A DNA stretch of 64,000 nt from Macrocybe gigantea (taxonomy: Eukaryota > Basidiomycota > Agaricomycetes > Agaricales > Callistosporiaceae): positions 992,001-1,056,000 of the forward strand of contig SJRY01000050.1 of NCBI GenBank assembly GCA_011319805.1, given 5' to 3'. The stretch's first letter is position 1, and every line of letters begins with the position of its first letter. The notes under the pieces were generated by a model, which worked only from the letters and a program-made list of their open reading frames with translations, did not search any database and was not told the DNA's origin. Below are positions 35,037 through 46,829 of this stretch, piece by piece. A program made the position numbers and the translations under genes.

Positions 35037-38000
35037 TCAAAAATACCCTCTTCTCGTCATGTCGATAACTTCGTCGTTACCCAACACCTTTGTCCCGATC
35101 GAGCCACTGCCAGACTTTGCCTTTCCATGGCCTAGTATACTCCGATCAACGTCAACGTATATACTCCTCCTAGCATAACCTTCTGCCGAAATCACTGGGC
35201 TGGGAGTGACCCTTCTTGGAGCCTTGCCCACGCTCTTGATTCTTGCGAGTGATTGAACGGCTGCAGAGGTGGCAGTAGGAGACGGGGGGAAATCGTCGTA
35301 CTCGTGCTGGTGCGACGATGTGGCAGTCGAGCCGGAGAGACTCCGGAAGAGCTCGCGATCCGCTTGGTGTTCGTCCTCTATGAGAGGGAGACCTGACACC
35401 GTTCTAGAATGAGAAAACGATCTCGATCTTCGACTGCGAAGCTTCCTGCCTGATGCAGGCCCGATCTTGGCTTTGCTTCTGGCCTCTAGAACCATATCCA
35501 AGTCTACCAAGCCTTCGCGCTGTTCTTCACCTTCGAGTCGCGCGTCGACGTCGGAATTGGCGATCTCATACTCAATCTTGTCGCAGAGTTGGCAGAGTAG
35601 AGGTCGAAAGGTGTCCTGACCGTCATCACCGTCGACAATGTACCTTGAGTGTTAGCCGATACTAGTGCTGTGGAAGATGTCGGTGTTTCCGTTGAGGTGA
35701 TGGCGCTCATTGGCACGTCGGCGTGCCGTTTTCTATGAAGACGCGAGGGTGTCCAGGCAGCGCCCGCATAGGTTGACCGGCGTGAGGAATCGAGATGGGC
35801 TTAATAGAGGGCCTTTTACCACTTCCTATGCTTGTCGGGCTTTCCTCAGACTCGCTTTTCATTGGCTTGTTCTGATTTCCATCTTCTCCGATGGCAGAAT
35901 ATTGATGGGAGCGATAGCTGAAGGTACGCCGGTTGCACCCATCTTGTGTAGTGGTTTAGGAGTTACATCGACATCTTCAACGACAGTATCAACGGTCACG
36001 TTAGGATCCAGAGAAGGTCCATTTGGGCCGCTCGGGTTGACATATTCAAAACCAAATCGCCAGAGCCCAGTGGATGCTTTCTCAGCTTCCGCCTCCCTGA
36101 ATTGGATCCAGTGGAGGAGCTTCTACCTAGTTGGCGAGCTTGGGGAGTAGCAGGAACATCATCCTTTTGTTCTATCCTGAGATGACTACCACTAGTGGAC
36201 TCGTCGCTTAGCGGTCCAAACGACTTTCCTGAATCGGCCCGAAACCTTTTCTTGCTTGACATAGGGCGGATTTTGGTCGGAGGCATATCAGACGGAAGTT
36301 CTGGAGCCGCTACGGGAATGGGTGGAAATTGTCTAGCAATCTCCCTCACGGCGCTCAGCCGGATCGAATCGTTGAGCGAATCCGCACCCACACTCTGAGT
36401 CTTTCCATCGCGCGATGGCCCAGCCGGCGGTTGCGCCTGCATCTCTGCTTTTCCCTGGTCTGAGCTATTATCAGCTTTCTTGGACGAAGAAGCAACGCTC
36501 GGTGCCAATTGGGTGCGTAAAGAGAGATTAGAGGACTTGGTTGGCAAATAACGTCCATAGAGCGAGATGGCGCGCGGTTGGTCATCACCTTCGGGAGTAA
36601 CAGGCGTAGTCGGTACGCGGGGGAAGTTGGCTTTCAGTTGAGGGGGACTCGACAGCCCGTGACCCAACGAGCTCAGGAGTGACACTGGCTGCGACAGATG
36701 CGAGAAGCGAGACTTGGGCTCCATAGACAAAAACGAAGTTGAGCCTGCGTCGTACGAACCGGCGGCGGATACGGGGGTTAGAAGCCATTCGGACTTAGGC
36801 CGAATCTCGACCTCGACAGCGTCATTAGCGGCGGAAGGTGGAACAACAGTCATTGCAGGCGGATCGTCATTATCGTCGTGAGAAATATTAGCGAGAGAGG
36901 AAGACCCGGAAGGTGATTTTGAACGAGGGGGTTGTAAGCCGAGGTTGAAATCCAACGTGGAGAATCGCATATGTAGAGAAGGGGCTGCACCCTCTGATGA
37001 GAAAAGGACCGTAACTCGCTCCTTGGAAGGTTTAAACTCTTCCATTTGCCGTTTCGCCAATTCCGGCGTTCCCGCCAATACCAGGTCTCTGACTCCACCA
37101 AACTCTTTCATGCCTTGAAGTCCACCCTCGAGTCGAGGGTGCCTCTGTGCATCTGAGGATGAGACAGAAGCGTTGACAACATGAGCCAGATTGGAGGGTG
37201 CTCGGGGGGCGGAGTGGAACGCTGTCGCGTCGGCGTCAGTTGTCGGAAAGTGCTGAACCGTGGATTAGAAATGAACTCGCGGAGCCTGGAACGACGGAAC
37301 TCCGGCGGTCGCGAGCGTTTGGCAGACTGCAGCTCATCTTTGATCTGAGCAAAGTCTTCCACAAAGTCGGGTCTGCGCAACTCGTCAGATCTTTATCGCA
37401 CAGCAGACTGACATGGCGTTCGATGGACATCAAAAACTCACCCCTTGACGACGCCAACGCACAGGAACCCTCGGGCCAACATTCTGAAGAGTCTCCTAGT
37501 GAAAGCACCACCGAAGCCCGCATTGGCGAACCCCACCACTGTCTCAATTGCACCGAGCTTGAATCCTGCAGTAAGCCAACCGATGCCCCGAAGGAAATGT
37601 GCGCCATCTGATTGTGTCGCTTCGATGCTGCGCTGGTCAAGGATGGCCTTGACAAGCCGGTGGAATGCAAAAATGAAGTGTACGGCTTGGTAGGCTGTCA
37701 GCAAAGCGAGAGTCAGAGAAGTGAAGAACGTCCAAAGAGTCTCATCCTTGACGGATGCAAAACCGATGAGCAAAGTGACCATGTTTCCTGAACGAATGGT
37801 ACCTGCACTCCACAGTCAGAAAAGCGATGAATAGGGGGAGGGAATGTAACTGACGGTATGAAATTCCCAGAAACGAAGCCAACTCATTAAAGACGACGAT
37901 GGCGGGAATAAAAAGTAGAAGCATCCCCTTGGCAAGTCTGCGGAAGCGGGTGGGTAGGATGTCGATGAGTTCTGCATGTGTAAAGAGATACAAGAAAATG

Positions 38001-38340
38001 ATGTAGAAAAGAATGGGAATGAAAGAAGCCGCAGCTAGATTCGCGGTTTCGTAAGCCAATGAGGGAGCAGCATTTAGATGAACGAACGCACCTATGACGG
38101 TGTCTATAGCTCGGAATACTTTGGCACCCTGCTGAACGGCAGGTAGGAGATGCGACAGCATCTCGAGCATGGTGAGTGTGAAGTAAACCCATCCTTCCGC
38201 GACCAGCCAAAGGTCGTCTGGGAACGGATGAGCGTACGAATCAGACGAGGATCAAGCCATAGACGCACTTGCCAGCACCCCAATTCGTGAAGATAAGAGA
38301 AGAAGAGAAAACAACCTCAATGACCGTCGGAACGATTAAG
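35037..38340 (-). CDS. Multi-pass membrane protein with long disordered cytoplasmic-type tail (two frame breaks)
   Basis: Exons near the 5' end encode about seven hydrophobic segments. Examples are IVLIVPTVIEVVFSSSLIFT, WVYFTLTMLEMLSHLL, AAASFIPILFYIIFLYLF, RLAKGMLLLFIPAIVVF and TFFTSLTLALLTAYQAVHF. A long Ser/Pro-rich tail follows (37300-36000), then a block TGLWRFGFEYVNPSGPNG, a CQLC-containing segment (RPLLCQLCDKIEYEIA) and a basic C-terminus ending RRGYF. Frame breaks occur at a run of six G on the plus strand (37204-37209) and at CCC (36095-36097). One added base at each restores continuity. The first clear intron, near 38210-38260, seems to use a GCAAGT donor. The start codon is not identified and lies upstream of about 38340. 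The family is not recognised. Confidence 0.55.
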
Positions 38341-38539
38341 ACGATGACTTGAGTCCGAGAAAAGGATTCACAACGAAAATGGACGCGTTAGACAGGCAGA
38401 GTGATCCCATTTACTGTAGCGTCCTTGGCCCAACGAAAAATTGCTGTAAAACAAGGCAACGCTCTTGCACACGGATGACCCCCAGAACCATCTCAAGTCG
38501 AGGGGTTTTCCCTGCAGCGGCGTCCCTCTAACCTGCCTG

Positions 38540-40588
38540 GGTTACGAGAAGAAAAGTGCCTAGCGGTGGGAATAAAGAGAAAAGAGTGGAATTGCAGAGC
38601 TCGCTGCGAGGATTAGAGGCGACGACAGCTGCGCGCCGTGCAAGAAATTTGAGAAAACAAAAAAATAAGGGGAAAATAAGGAAGGATAAGGAACGGAGTA
38701 GGGTGGAAACAACGAGACTCGATACAAATGACCGATGGTGTGCGACACCGCATACTTGGTTCTTGTCTGTTCGTTACCAGATGTCAGGGTAGACCACCAC
38801 ATCAGAATTGAGAACTTCCACATTTGGGCTATGACCGTTGCTATCAAATCACATTGACCTCTCTCATTACGTGTCAAATTGGCGATCTAACCGATCCTTA
38901 CTGTGACTTCAGCTGTTCTATGCTCTTCTGCTACTGCAAATCAGGCTTTTGATCGTCGATTGTAGAAAGAAAGATCGACCGAGCGCTTCATTCGTCAGAT
39001 GTAGTCTTCACACAACATGCACAGTCAAGATCCCATGGTGACTGGAGATGTGACGAAATAAGAATTGCGCCGGTGCCGGGCCGCGAGGCTACTGCCTAGA
39101 GTTCTATGCCAAGTCCATTGAGCCTTCAATGAGACAAGACATCCTCTGAGGGAGCGAGAGCATCAGATCAACATGCCACGTCAGCCGCGACGATCCAATG
39201 CTTCTCTTAGGATTTCCGGTTTTTACCCGGACATATATGCCTGTTAGAAGGGTGCTAGTGGCGTCAGACCTATCTCGGGCGTTAAGGCGTAGGCTCGTAG
39301 CGCAGCACCGTAGAAGGTGCCCTTGGTTATCTGGGTCGGAGATACGAAGGGTCTCTGTGCTGATGTCGACTTGGTAGTGAACATCCCATGTCAGTCGAGC
39401 GCTGATTAGGATCGCACCTAGAGTACATGAAGGTTACTCGAAGAGCAAAAGTCTATCATGAGCACACGGAGTACGACTTCCTCGGTGCCGGATTGTTTAG
39501 CACTATGATATTAAAAAGAAAGGGCAAGCGCTGGACAAGAGGTTCGATTATTTGCGTCACATGTGCGTGCCGAGCCTCCAGGCACGTCCAAATCTACTAG
39601 CTTCCAATCCAACGCCTCAGTTTCGTGGCTAGCGCGGCAGTTTCCACTGGCAACCTAGACGAAGAGAGAAACAGTGCTACCCAGGCATTTCCAAACATGT
39701 GACCAAAAGATTTCTAATCGAGTCCTGAAGACGATGTCACCAGAGTTACGACGGAACGTCACCTGGAGGGGGAATAGATAAGATGCTATCTCAGCCAACC
39801 GAAAGGGGCACCTTCAAAGGAAGTGGCTTTCGCCGTAGTTGTCGAGTCATTCATTGGCAGGATTGGTAGTTGACGACCTATATTCTGGGTGTTTTCTAGC
39901 AGACTGCGCTACGACCATGAGGGATCCAAATTGTATCCAGTTTATATCCTTAAATGTAGGCAAGGCATGCTCGTCAACCTGCATAGATCTGAAATCATAT
40001 GGCCGAATAATCGTCCAAGTGCGGGCGTCCTTGGAGACTTCCCCAGGTAACTGGAACACGTAGATTACCCTTAAGCCTACGATTGATTCACGCAATAAAG
40101 CGGAGGATATGAACAGTATACCGGCGTAGAGATTGAACCTTCCATGAATTCTTGGTGCACATGAAGAAGTGAGGCAAGCGCAATCGGTATGGGACACCGA
40201 TCGAAGCGGTGATTCTTGCAAAAAGCATCCCGCAGTTCCAAAGAAGATGGCATTGCCCTCATCGCAAAGAAAACGTTTCGGTTGTCCCATTGGAGTCTTT
40301 GTCTGCGTTCTTCACCGATGTATCCGACACCTCGTTCGTATGGCTGCGAGATACAGGCGTCACGGCACGCACCGGGCCGTGATATCATTTTACCGTTCCT
40401 CGTGACCACAGGTTGGATCAACCCCACGGGCTGTAGCAAGGTTCTCGAAGCAGCCGATGCCGTCCCGGGACGTGCAGGTAACGTAGTATATATGTCGTTT
40501 AATCTCGAGAAGTTTCCAAGATATCTGTAACAAGCATCGTCTTCTGTCTTGCATTCGTGTACTGTCCATCGAAATCGCGGTTTGTTAG
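38540..40588. other. Two-kilobase stretch without a supported gene
   Basis: Only short frames are seen until the GH28 gene. Several minus frames near 39850-40800 lie opposite the GH28 promoter and first exon and have no features. The stretch could be promoter sequence or degraded DNA. Confidence 0.4.
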
Positions 40589-42833
40589 ATGCGTCAAGAA
40601 ATCGGGATTGTCTCCTGGATATTGGCGGTATTACCAGGCCTGATGCTGAAGCTATTGGCGACATCGTATATTGAAGGTTCAGCGGCCCAAACGACGCCGA
40701 AAACGTGCACTCTGGCTCCACTAGGCCCTGGAAGAGACGACACAGACCAGGTTTGCTCCTAGAGACGAACATGCGAGAGTTAGTTCCTCCCTTCATCATC
40801 CCTCAGGTCGAAAAAGCTATTGCGGATTGCGGTCATTTCGGACGGACAGTTTTCGAACCTGGAAACTATAACATAACAAGGTGGATTCGATTCAGTTTCG
40901 TATGTTGAGCACCGATCATGAATCTTTGTTCTGTCTAGGAAGATGACTTGGAATTTGGCCTCATCGACTGTCGACCTGAACGGCTTTCTCAGCGTCTGTT
41001 TCTGGTTGGTCCTGTTCCACAAGAGCATGGTGACTCACCAGGGAATCCCGCTAGTTCCATCCAGATATACAATTCTGGCTCAATCCAAACAATACCTATA
41101 GGGTCGTGTTCATTCAAGTTCGTCCGACCCTTCTTGCGCCGTATTAATTAATCAGTAAACCCACGTTCGAAAATATGTACCCTTCGCGAACCGCAACGAC
41201 AGAGCCAAGCGTCTTGGTTCGTGGTGACGGGCCACGATTTCGTGATTGACGCGCACAACACTGGGGGCATTCAGGGTAACGGTCAGGTTAGATCACCTGT
41301 CACTCTACAGTCGCAACGCTCTGATTGTGCTCGCTGAATGGGGATGCTGATCTGGGATATAGCCCTGGTGGTCGTACTTCGCGACGAGAACAAGGGCAGA
41401 TGGCGACGGTCGTCCCATCTCGCTCACGCTGTGGAGAGCGACACGCGCGATCGTGCGCAACTTTCGCATCGAGTCGCCACCGTTCTGGTCCAACACGGCC
41501 GCTGAATCGAGCGATGTCCTTTACGACGGCATGTTCGTCAACGCGTCGAACGCGGACCCCTTGTTTGTTGGGAAAAAGTGAGTGATAGGCTGTCTGCGGT
41601 TCGCCTGGTTCGTTTTATGCAAGTCGTGCGCTAATTTTGACCCATCATTCGATGCGCAGTGTCGTGCCGAATACTGATGGTGCGCTGCTGATCCTGCCGA
41701 GCGTTATTTGGGAGACACAAGAGTGCTGAATTCTGGACGATGGCGACAGGCATCAACACTTATCGCAGCGACAACATTGTCATGCAGAACTGGGATATCA
41801 CCTGTGGCGATGACTGCTTGGCCATCAAAGGAGTAGGTTGCCGTCTGATAAGGGTCATGGAATCGCCGAAGCTAATGTTACAGTTCCACAGAATTCGTCG
41901 AACATCGTTGCACGCGACATCATTTGTCGTGGCGGCAATGGCATCGCTTTTGGGTCGCTCGGACAATACGCAAACATGGTGATTATCTGCTTCACCGTCT
42001 GCAAAAGCTGATGGATCTCGTCCGTCTGTAGAGCGACAACGTCGTCAACGTGACTATGGATAATCTCAGAGTGCGATTTTCTTCATACCTCAGCGATCGA
42101 CCAGCGGCGTTCATTCCAGAACATTGAAGATGACAAGGATTGATCCGAATGTGCAGCCCAATATGGCGAACGGAGTAAATCCATGATGTGGATCAATGGG
42201 GCGTGAATGATTGAGACGTTGTCAGGTGTACTTTAAAACCTGGACTGGCACCATCAACGGGTCACCACCCACAGGCGGTGGCGGAGGAACAGGTGCGCAT
42301 CGGGAAGGCCTTGGATAAGAAGACTCCATGAAATGATACGTTCCGGCTCTGCAGGCAAAGTCACCAATGTCACGATAAAGAACGTGGAACTTGATCGAGT
42401 CAACCTACCACTACATCTTTATCAAACAAACGGGGGTCACACGTCAGTCGCAATGAACTGATTGGAGAGTGTCACCTGTAACATGTTAGACAGAGGCGAT
42501 GCACCTTCGACACTGATGTTCAGCGGCCTCCGATTCTTTAACTGGTCTGGCACGGCTCTGACTAACAGAAGTGAGCGGTATACTTATGAGCGCCGGCCTT
42601 GGCACGCGTGCCGCGAAGGGCGAATGGCTCCGTGTGTTTGACCTGCCATTTGCTGACCGCGTCCCGTGCCGCCAGTCGTCGACATCGAGTGCAGTCCGGC
42701 GGTTGGATGCACGAGCATATCGTTCCAAGACTTCGATGTTGATGGCCCAGTAGGCCAATCACCCAGATACATCTGCCAGAATGTACAGGATCTATCCGGC
42801 CTGAATGGTTCGTTCCCGCGTTTCTCGAGTTAG
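40589..42833 (+). CDS. Secreted GH28 pectinase (exo-polygalacturonase / rhamnogalacturonase type)
   Basis: GH28 enzymes hydrolyse pectin backbones outside the cell. An N-terminal hydrophobic signal (AVLPGLMLKLLATSYIEGSA; starts at 40589 or 40643) precedes CTLAPLGPGRDDTDQ. About twelve short introns splice in frame to give FGRTVFEPGNYNITR, IQFWLNPNNTYRVVFIQ, SWFVVTGHDFVIDAHNTGG and the family signatures NTDG, GDDCLAIK and GGNGIAFGSLGQY. TMDNLR, RIDPNVQPNMANG, VYFKTWTGTINGSPPTGGG and NLPLHLYQTNGGHT follow. At the place where endo-polygalacturonases have a catalytic GHG, this protein has GGNG. That points to an exo-acting or rhamnogalacturonan-directed subgroup. The C-terminal exon has VVDIECSPAVGCTSISFQDF. 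The stop is at 42831-42833, or slightly downstream if one more intron is used. No frame break. Confidence 0.85.
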
Positions 42834-43355
42834 CTGTGGCAGTGGAACTGATAAAGGCATTGCGGGGATGATTTCAGCACCATGCAACGCTACCGGCCAA
42901 GCGTGATGAGGAGTTGTCGCGAGTTGAGGCTGTCAGTATGAAGGAACGAATTTTGGCGTACTTTTTAAGCATGTAATGATATTTGTATGTCTGAATGGGG
43001 ATGAGAGTTTGTCTACTCTCAAAAGGCCGAATGCTCGCGGTGGTGTTGCCAGCCTTGATAAGCGATTAAGCAACGCTGCGATGTCTGTTGATATTTCTGG
43101 AAGATATACAGGCCAGAACTGGGTCCAGAACGCTGAGAAGGGGTGACATGAGAGCAGTCGTTAAAGAATCCGGTCTTGCAGGAGTGCTATGGAAACACGC
43201 AACGCCGAGAGTCGGCCAGCTGTCAGGCCATCAACAAGATCATCAGCAACAATGGCCCGCTGTCTCAGCCTTTAATAGCGATAATACCCCGTCCTATACT
43301 CGGTTTTCCTTTTTAACCTCTCCTCTACGCCTCCCCGACCAGCAGGCCGGTCCCC
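42834..43355. other. Spacer upstream of NoxA
   Basis: A 117-codon plus frame at 43088-43441 runs into the CT-rich tract and has no features. No gene is supported. Confidence 0.45.
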
Positions 43356-43359
43356 TTCG

Positions 43360-43420
43360 CATTCTTTTCTTCTTTTTCTTCCTTCTTTTCTTCATTTATC
43401 GCATACTCTCGGCGCGGGTC
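43360..43420 (+). promoter_or_regulatory. CT-rich tract before NoxA
   Basis: A dense run of T and C on the plus strand lies 20-80 bp before the NoxA start codon. Such tracts mark transcription start regions in many basidiomycete genes. This is inferred from composition and position. Confidence 0.45.
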
Positions 43421-43440
43421 GTTCCTAGACTGTCATTATA

Positions 43441-45743
43441 ATGCCTTTCCCTGCCAAACGCTCTTCAGGTCTCGACTTTTCGGACGGCAAGGCGTCGCCG
43501 CTCGACCAGCACCCGGACTTGCCCAGGAACCTCGCCAATGGGGCGCAGCCGAGCCATCTGCAGCGCAACAAGACGGAGCGGAGGAGGTTGCAGGGTCTCC
43601 AACGTTCGAACACTGCCAACTCCGTGGCCAAGGTCACCAGGCCACAGACCCTGCGTGATAAGTTTGACGTGTGGATGATCAACGAGGGTGGCAGGCAGCT
43701 CTTCTTCGGTGTTTGGGTATTCCTCCACCTGCTCGTCGCGGCGTTCGGCTTCGTCCACTACCAGCTCAAGGACAACTCAGTAGGTGCACGCACAGTCTTT
43801 GGCATCACGTTCCGTGAGTCTTGTCGTAATTCTTTCTTACTGTCGATTAACTAATTTTCTGCATTGCTGGACTTTAGCGATTGCCAGAACGGCCGCCCTT
43901 GTCCTTCATGTGGACGTCATCTTCATCCTCCTCCCCGTCTGCCGAAACTTCATCTCCCTGCTCCGCCGGACGCCGCTGAACGACCTCATCCCCTTCGACA
44001 AGAACATCACGTTCCACAAGGCCACCGGCTGGTCCATCGTCGTCGGGTCGGCCGTCCATATCCTCGCTCACATGGTGAACTTTGCCAAGCTCGTCATTGC
44101 CGACCCAGATGCCAAGACGGGTACACAGCGCTTCGTCGCTTTCCTCGCGGCCAACTTCATCACCGGCCCAGGTGCGACGGGGTGGATCATGACCGTGGCA
44201 CTCGGCGTCATGGTCTACTTTGCAATGGAAAAGCAACGCCGTGCCCACTTTGAGAGGTTCTGGTACTCCCACCACCTCTTCATCGTCTTCTTTATCAACT
44301 GGCAGCTCCATGGCATGTTCTGCATGATCAAGCCCGACCGCCCACCATACTGTTCGTTCAACACTATCGGTGTCTTCTGGGTAAGCCCTTCTCCGCCTGG
44401 AGTCTTTCCACATAATTCATTGTTTGGACCTTGACAGCGCTACTGGCTAGTTGGTGGAGTGATCTGGATCTACGAGCGTGTTCTCCGTGAAATTCGCTCC
44501 CGCCACAGAACGTACATCTCCAAGGTCATCCAACACCCGTCCAACGTCATCGAATTGCAAATAAAGAAAGAAAAGACAACAACCAGAGCCGGACAGTACA
44601 TTTTCCTGTCGTGCCCTGAGGTGTCCTACTTCCAATGGCATCCTTTCACACTGACCAGGTGAGTTTCCGTTCCGCCACGTCTTTCATTAATCATTTTTTT
44701 GACACGGAGCTTCGTCCGTTTTCAGCGCACCCGAGGAAGATTACATTTCTTTGCACATCCGTATCGTTGGCGACTTTACCAGAGACCTCGCCAAGGCCTG
44801 CGGATGCGATTTCGACGGCAAAGACAAGGTTGACAATGCAGGCGGAAAAGTCATCGGCACGGTCGCCAACCCGCCCTTGAACCGCACCCTTCCCCGGGTC
44901 ATGGTTGATGGTCCCTTCGGCAGTGCGAGCGAGGACTTTTTGAAGTTCGAGACGGTTCTGCTCATCGGCGCTGGTATCGGTGTCACTCCTTTTGCCTCGT
45001 GGGTCTCGTTCATCACAACCCGTGTCCTTTCGTCGCTGACGTATTTTTTTTTCCCCTTCTCTGATATGCAGCATCCTGAAGTCGATCTGGTATCGCATGA
45101 ACAACTTCAACACTTCGAAGCCAACCAGGCTTTCCAAGGTGTACTTCACATGGGTCATCCGCGACTTTGGCTCCGCTGAATGGTTCCATTCGCTCCTTCA
45201 TGCGATAGAAGAGCAAGATACCCAGAACAGGATCGAAATCAACATCTACCTGACAGCCAAGATCAAGGAGGACGACATGAACAACATCATCGTGCGTCGC
45301 CGTCGAGGCTTTTGTGCCGCCTTTTGCGTGCAACGAGCTGATTTCCCCCGCTTTTGACTCGTTAGGTGCAAGACGTTGGCGCCGATAAGGACGCGATCAC
45401 TTCCCTCCGCGCACCCACTCACTTTGGCAGGCCAAACTGGGATCGTGTTTTCACCTCAATCGTACAGAAACATCCAGAGACCGATGTCGGCGTGGTACGT
45501 CACGCCTGGCAACACGTCTGTCAGTAACACGCGTTTGCTCATGTCCTTTGTTTTCATATAGCTCTTCTGTGGTCCGAGCGCGCTGTCGAGGCAGCTTCAT
45601 AACATGTCCAACAAGTATTCGACACCCAAAGGCACGCGGTTCTTCTTTGGCAAAGGTGTGGTCCTCTTTTTTTTGCTTGACTGATAGTCTCTTGTAAGAA
45701 AAGAAATGGAAACTGATTTTTCGTCGCTACAGAAAACTTCTAG
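43441..45743 (+). CDS. noxA: NADPH oxidase A (superoxide-generating)
   Basis: Nox enzymes pass electrons from NADPH through FAD and two haems to oxygen at membranes. In fungi NoxA controls differentiation and hyphal fusion. Eight exons (43441-43813, 43878-44380, 44438-44658, 44726-44998, 45072-45291, 45366-45494, 45562-45655, 45733-45743) all join in frame, giving about 607 residues. Haem-ligand region histidines are seen in [22 protein letters not shown] and [18 protein letters not shown]. The FAD site is HPFTLTS (spliced) and the NADPH sites are [17 protein letters not shown] and the terminal ENF. There is no EF-hand extension, so it is NoxA/B-like and not NoxC. The short N-terminus before [19 protein letters not shown] favours NoxA. 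It is expected to need NoxR and Rac, which are not in the window. Confidence 0.93.
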
Positions 45744-46829
45744 AGAATATGAGCCGGCATCCGTGTCGCTGTGGCATCGTGGATTTCATTTTGGTTTTTT
45801 TGCCTCTTCGTTTCTAATGTACATAGAAACGTGATCATCATGCTGGTAGTCAAGGGATTAGTTCACCTTTTGTTCTTTAGAACTTTGAAGGACCGTAAAG
45901 GTATCTTCAACGCGCAGTCGTGGGTTTCCTGTCCGTCGTCTGTCATACGACCTTGGCATTGCGACGGTTTAGTGCTTGTAATCTTTTGTGAATTCGGTTG
46001 CAAATTTCCTAGGTTTTTTTTTTTCCCGTTTGCAAGTGCTTGGGTTTGAATTGGATGAGATCGTGCTTCCTGCAGCAAGTCTTACATTACCGTGACGTTT
46101 CCTTGATTGCTGTGTATTGTCACTCCGTTCTGGAAATTCTGCAAGTCCATGGCATTGCCACCACGAGTCACTTTTCTCCATGATTTGGTGCAGATTTCGG
46201 GCGCACTCAGGCTAATGCAGAGGCTTCGTGGGTTGTCGAACGGCGCCAGAACGATTCATCGCCTCATTCGCTCCGTACATGCATTTCGGACTGGAGAATG
46301 GCATGTCAAGCGCAGATTCTTCGCGGCGATCTGTGCGTCGTTGCGGGATATGTTATGATACAGACACAAAATACAGACATCGCATCATCAAAGAAACTTT
46401 GCTAACATTAAACCCGTCTAGGTACGAGCAGTCAATTAGTGATTACGAACATTAGGAACGCCAAAGAGGAACTAATAGGAAGATAAGCCCAAAATTTTCG
46501 CCGACTGTCGCATGACAAAGAGGGAAAGGCCAGCAAAGAGCAGTGAAGAGAGGATGGCAATATGATACAATACTTATGTCGTGTATGTGCAATTGATGTG
46601 ATAGTTGGATGATGCATGCATGCCCGTTACTAGAAAAGAGAGGAGAATAGTGAAAGACTTAGACGGGAGAGGAGAGAACCGAAAGAGCCGGTAAAAGAGC
46701 GAAAACTGCTTTTCAGAGCAAACGGAATGACAAGGGTGTGCTTTGCAGCAAGCACCGACGAACGAAGAAAATGTGAATAAAGGCGCTGGGCGAAAAGAAA
46801 CAAAAAAATCAAGATGAGACTTCTGACAA
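45744..46829. other. Convergent spacer, no supported gene
   Basis: This lies between the 3' ends of noxA and the Ldb17-like gene. It holds T-runs near 46015, no credible frame, and A+G-rich sequence at 46620-46810. Confidence 0.5.

Noticed and set aside
43874..44413. A 179-codon minus frame over NoxA exon 2
   Set aside because: It is antisense to a clearly conserved oxidase exon, and its acidic/His-rich make-up is that of a shadow.
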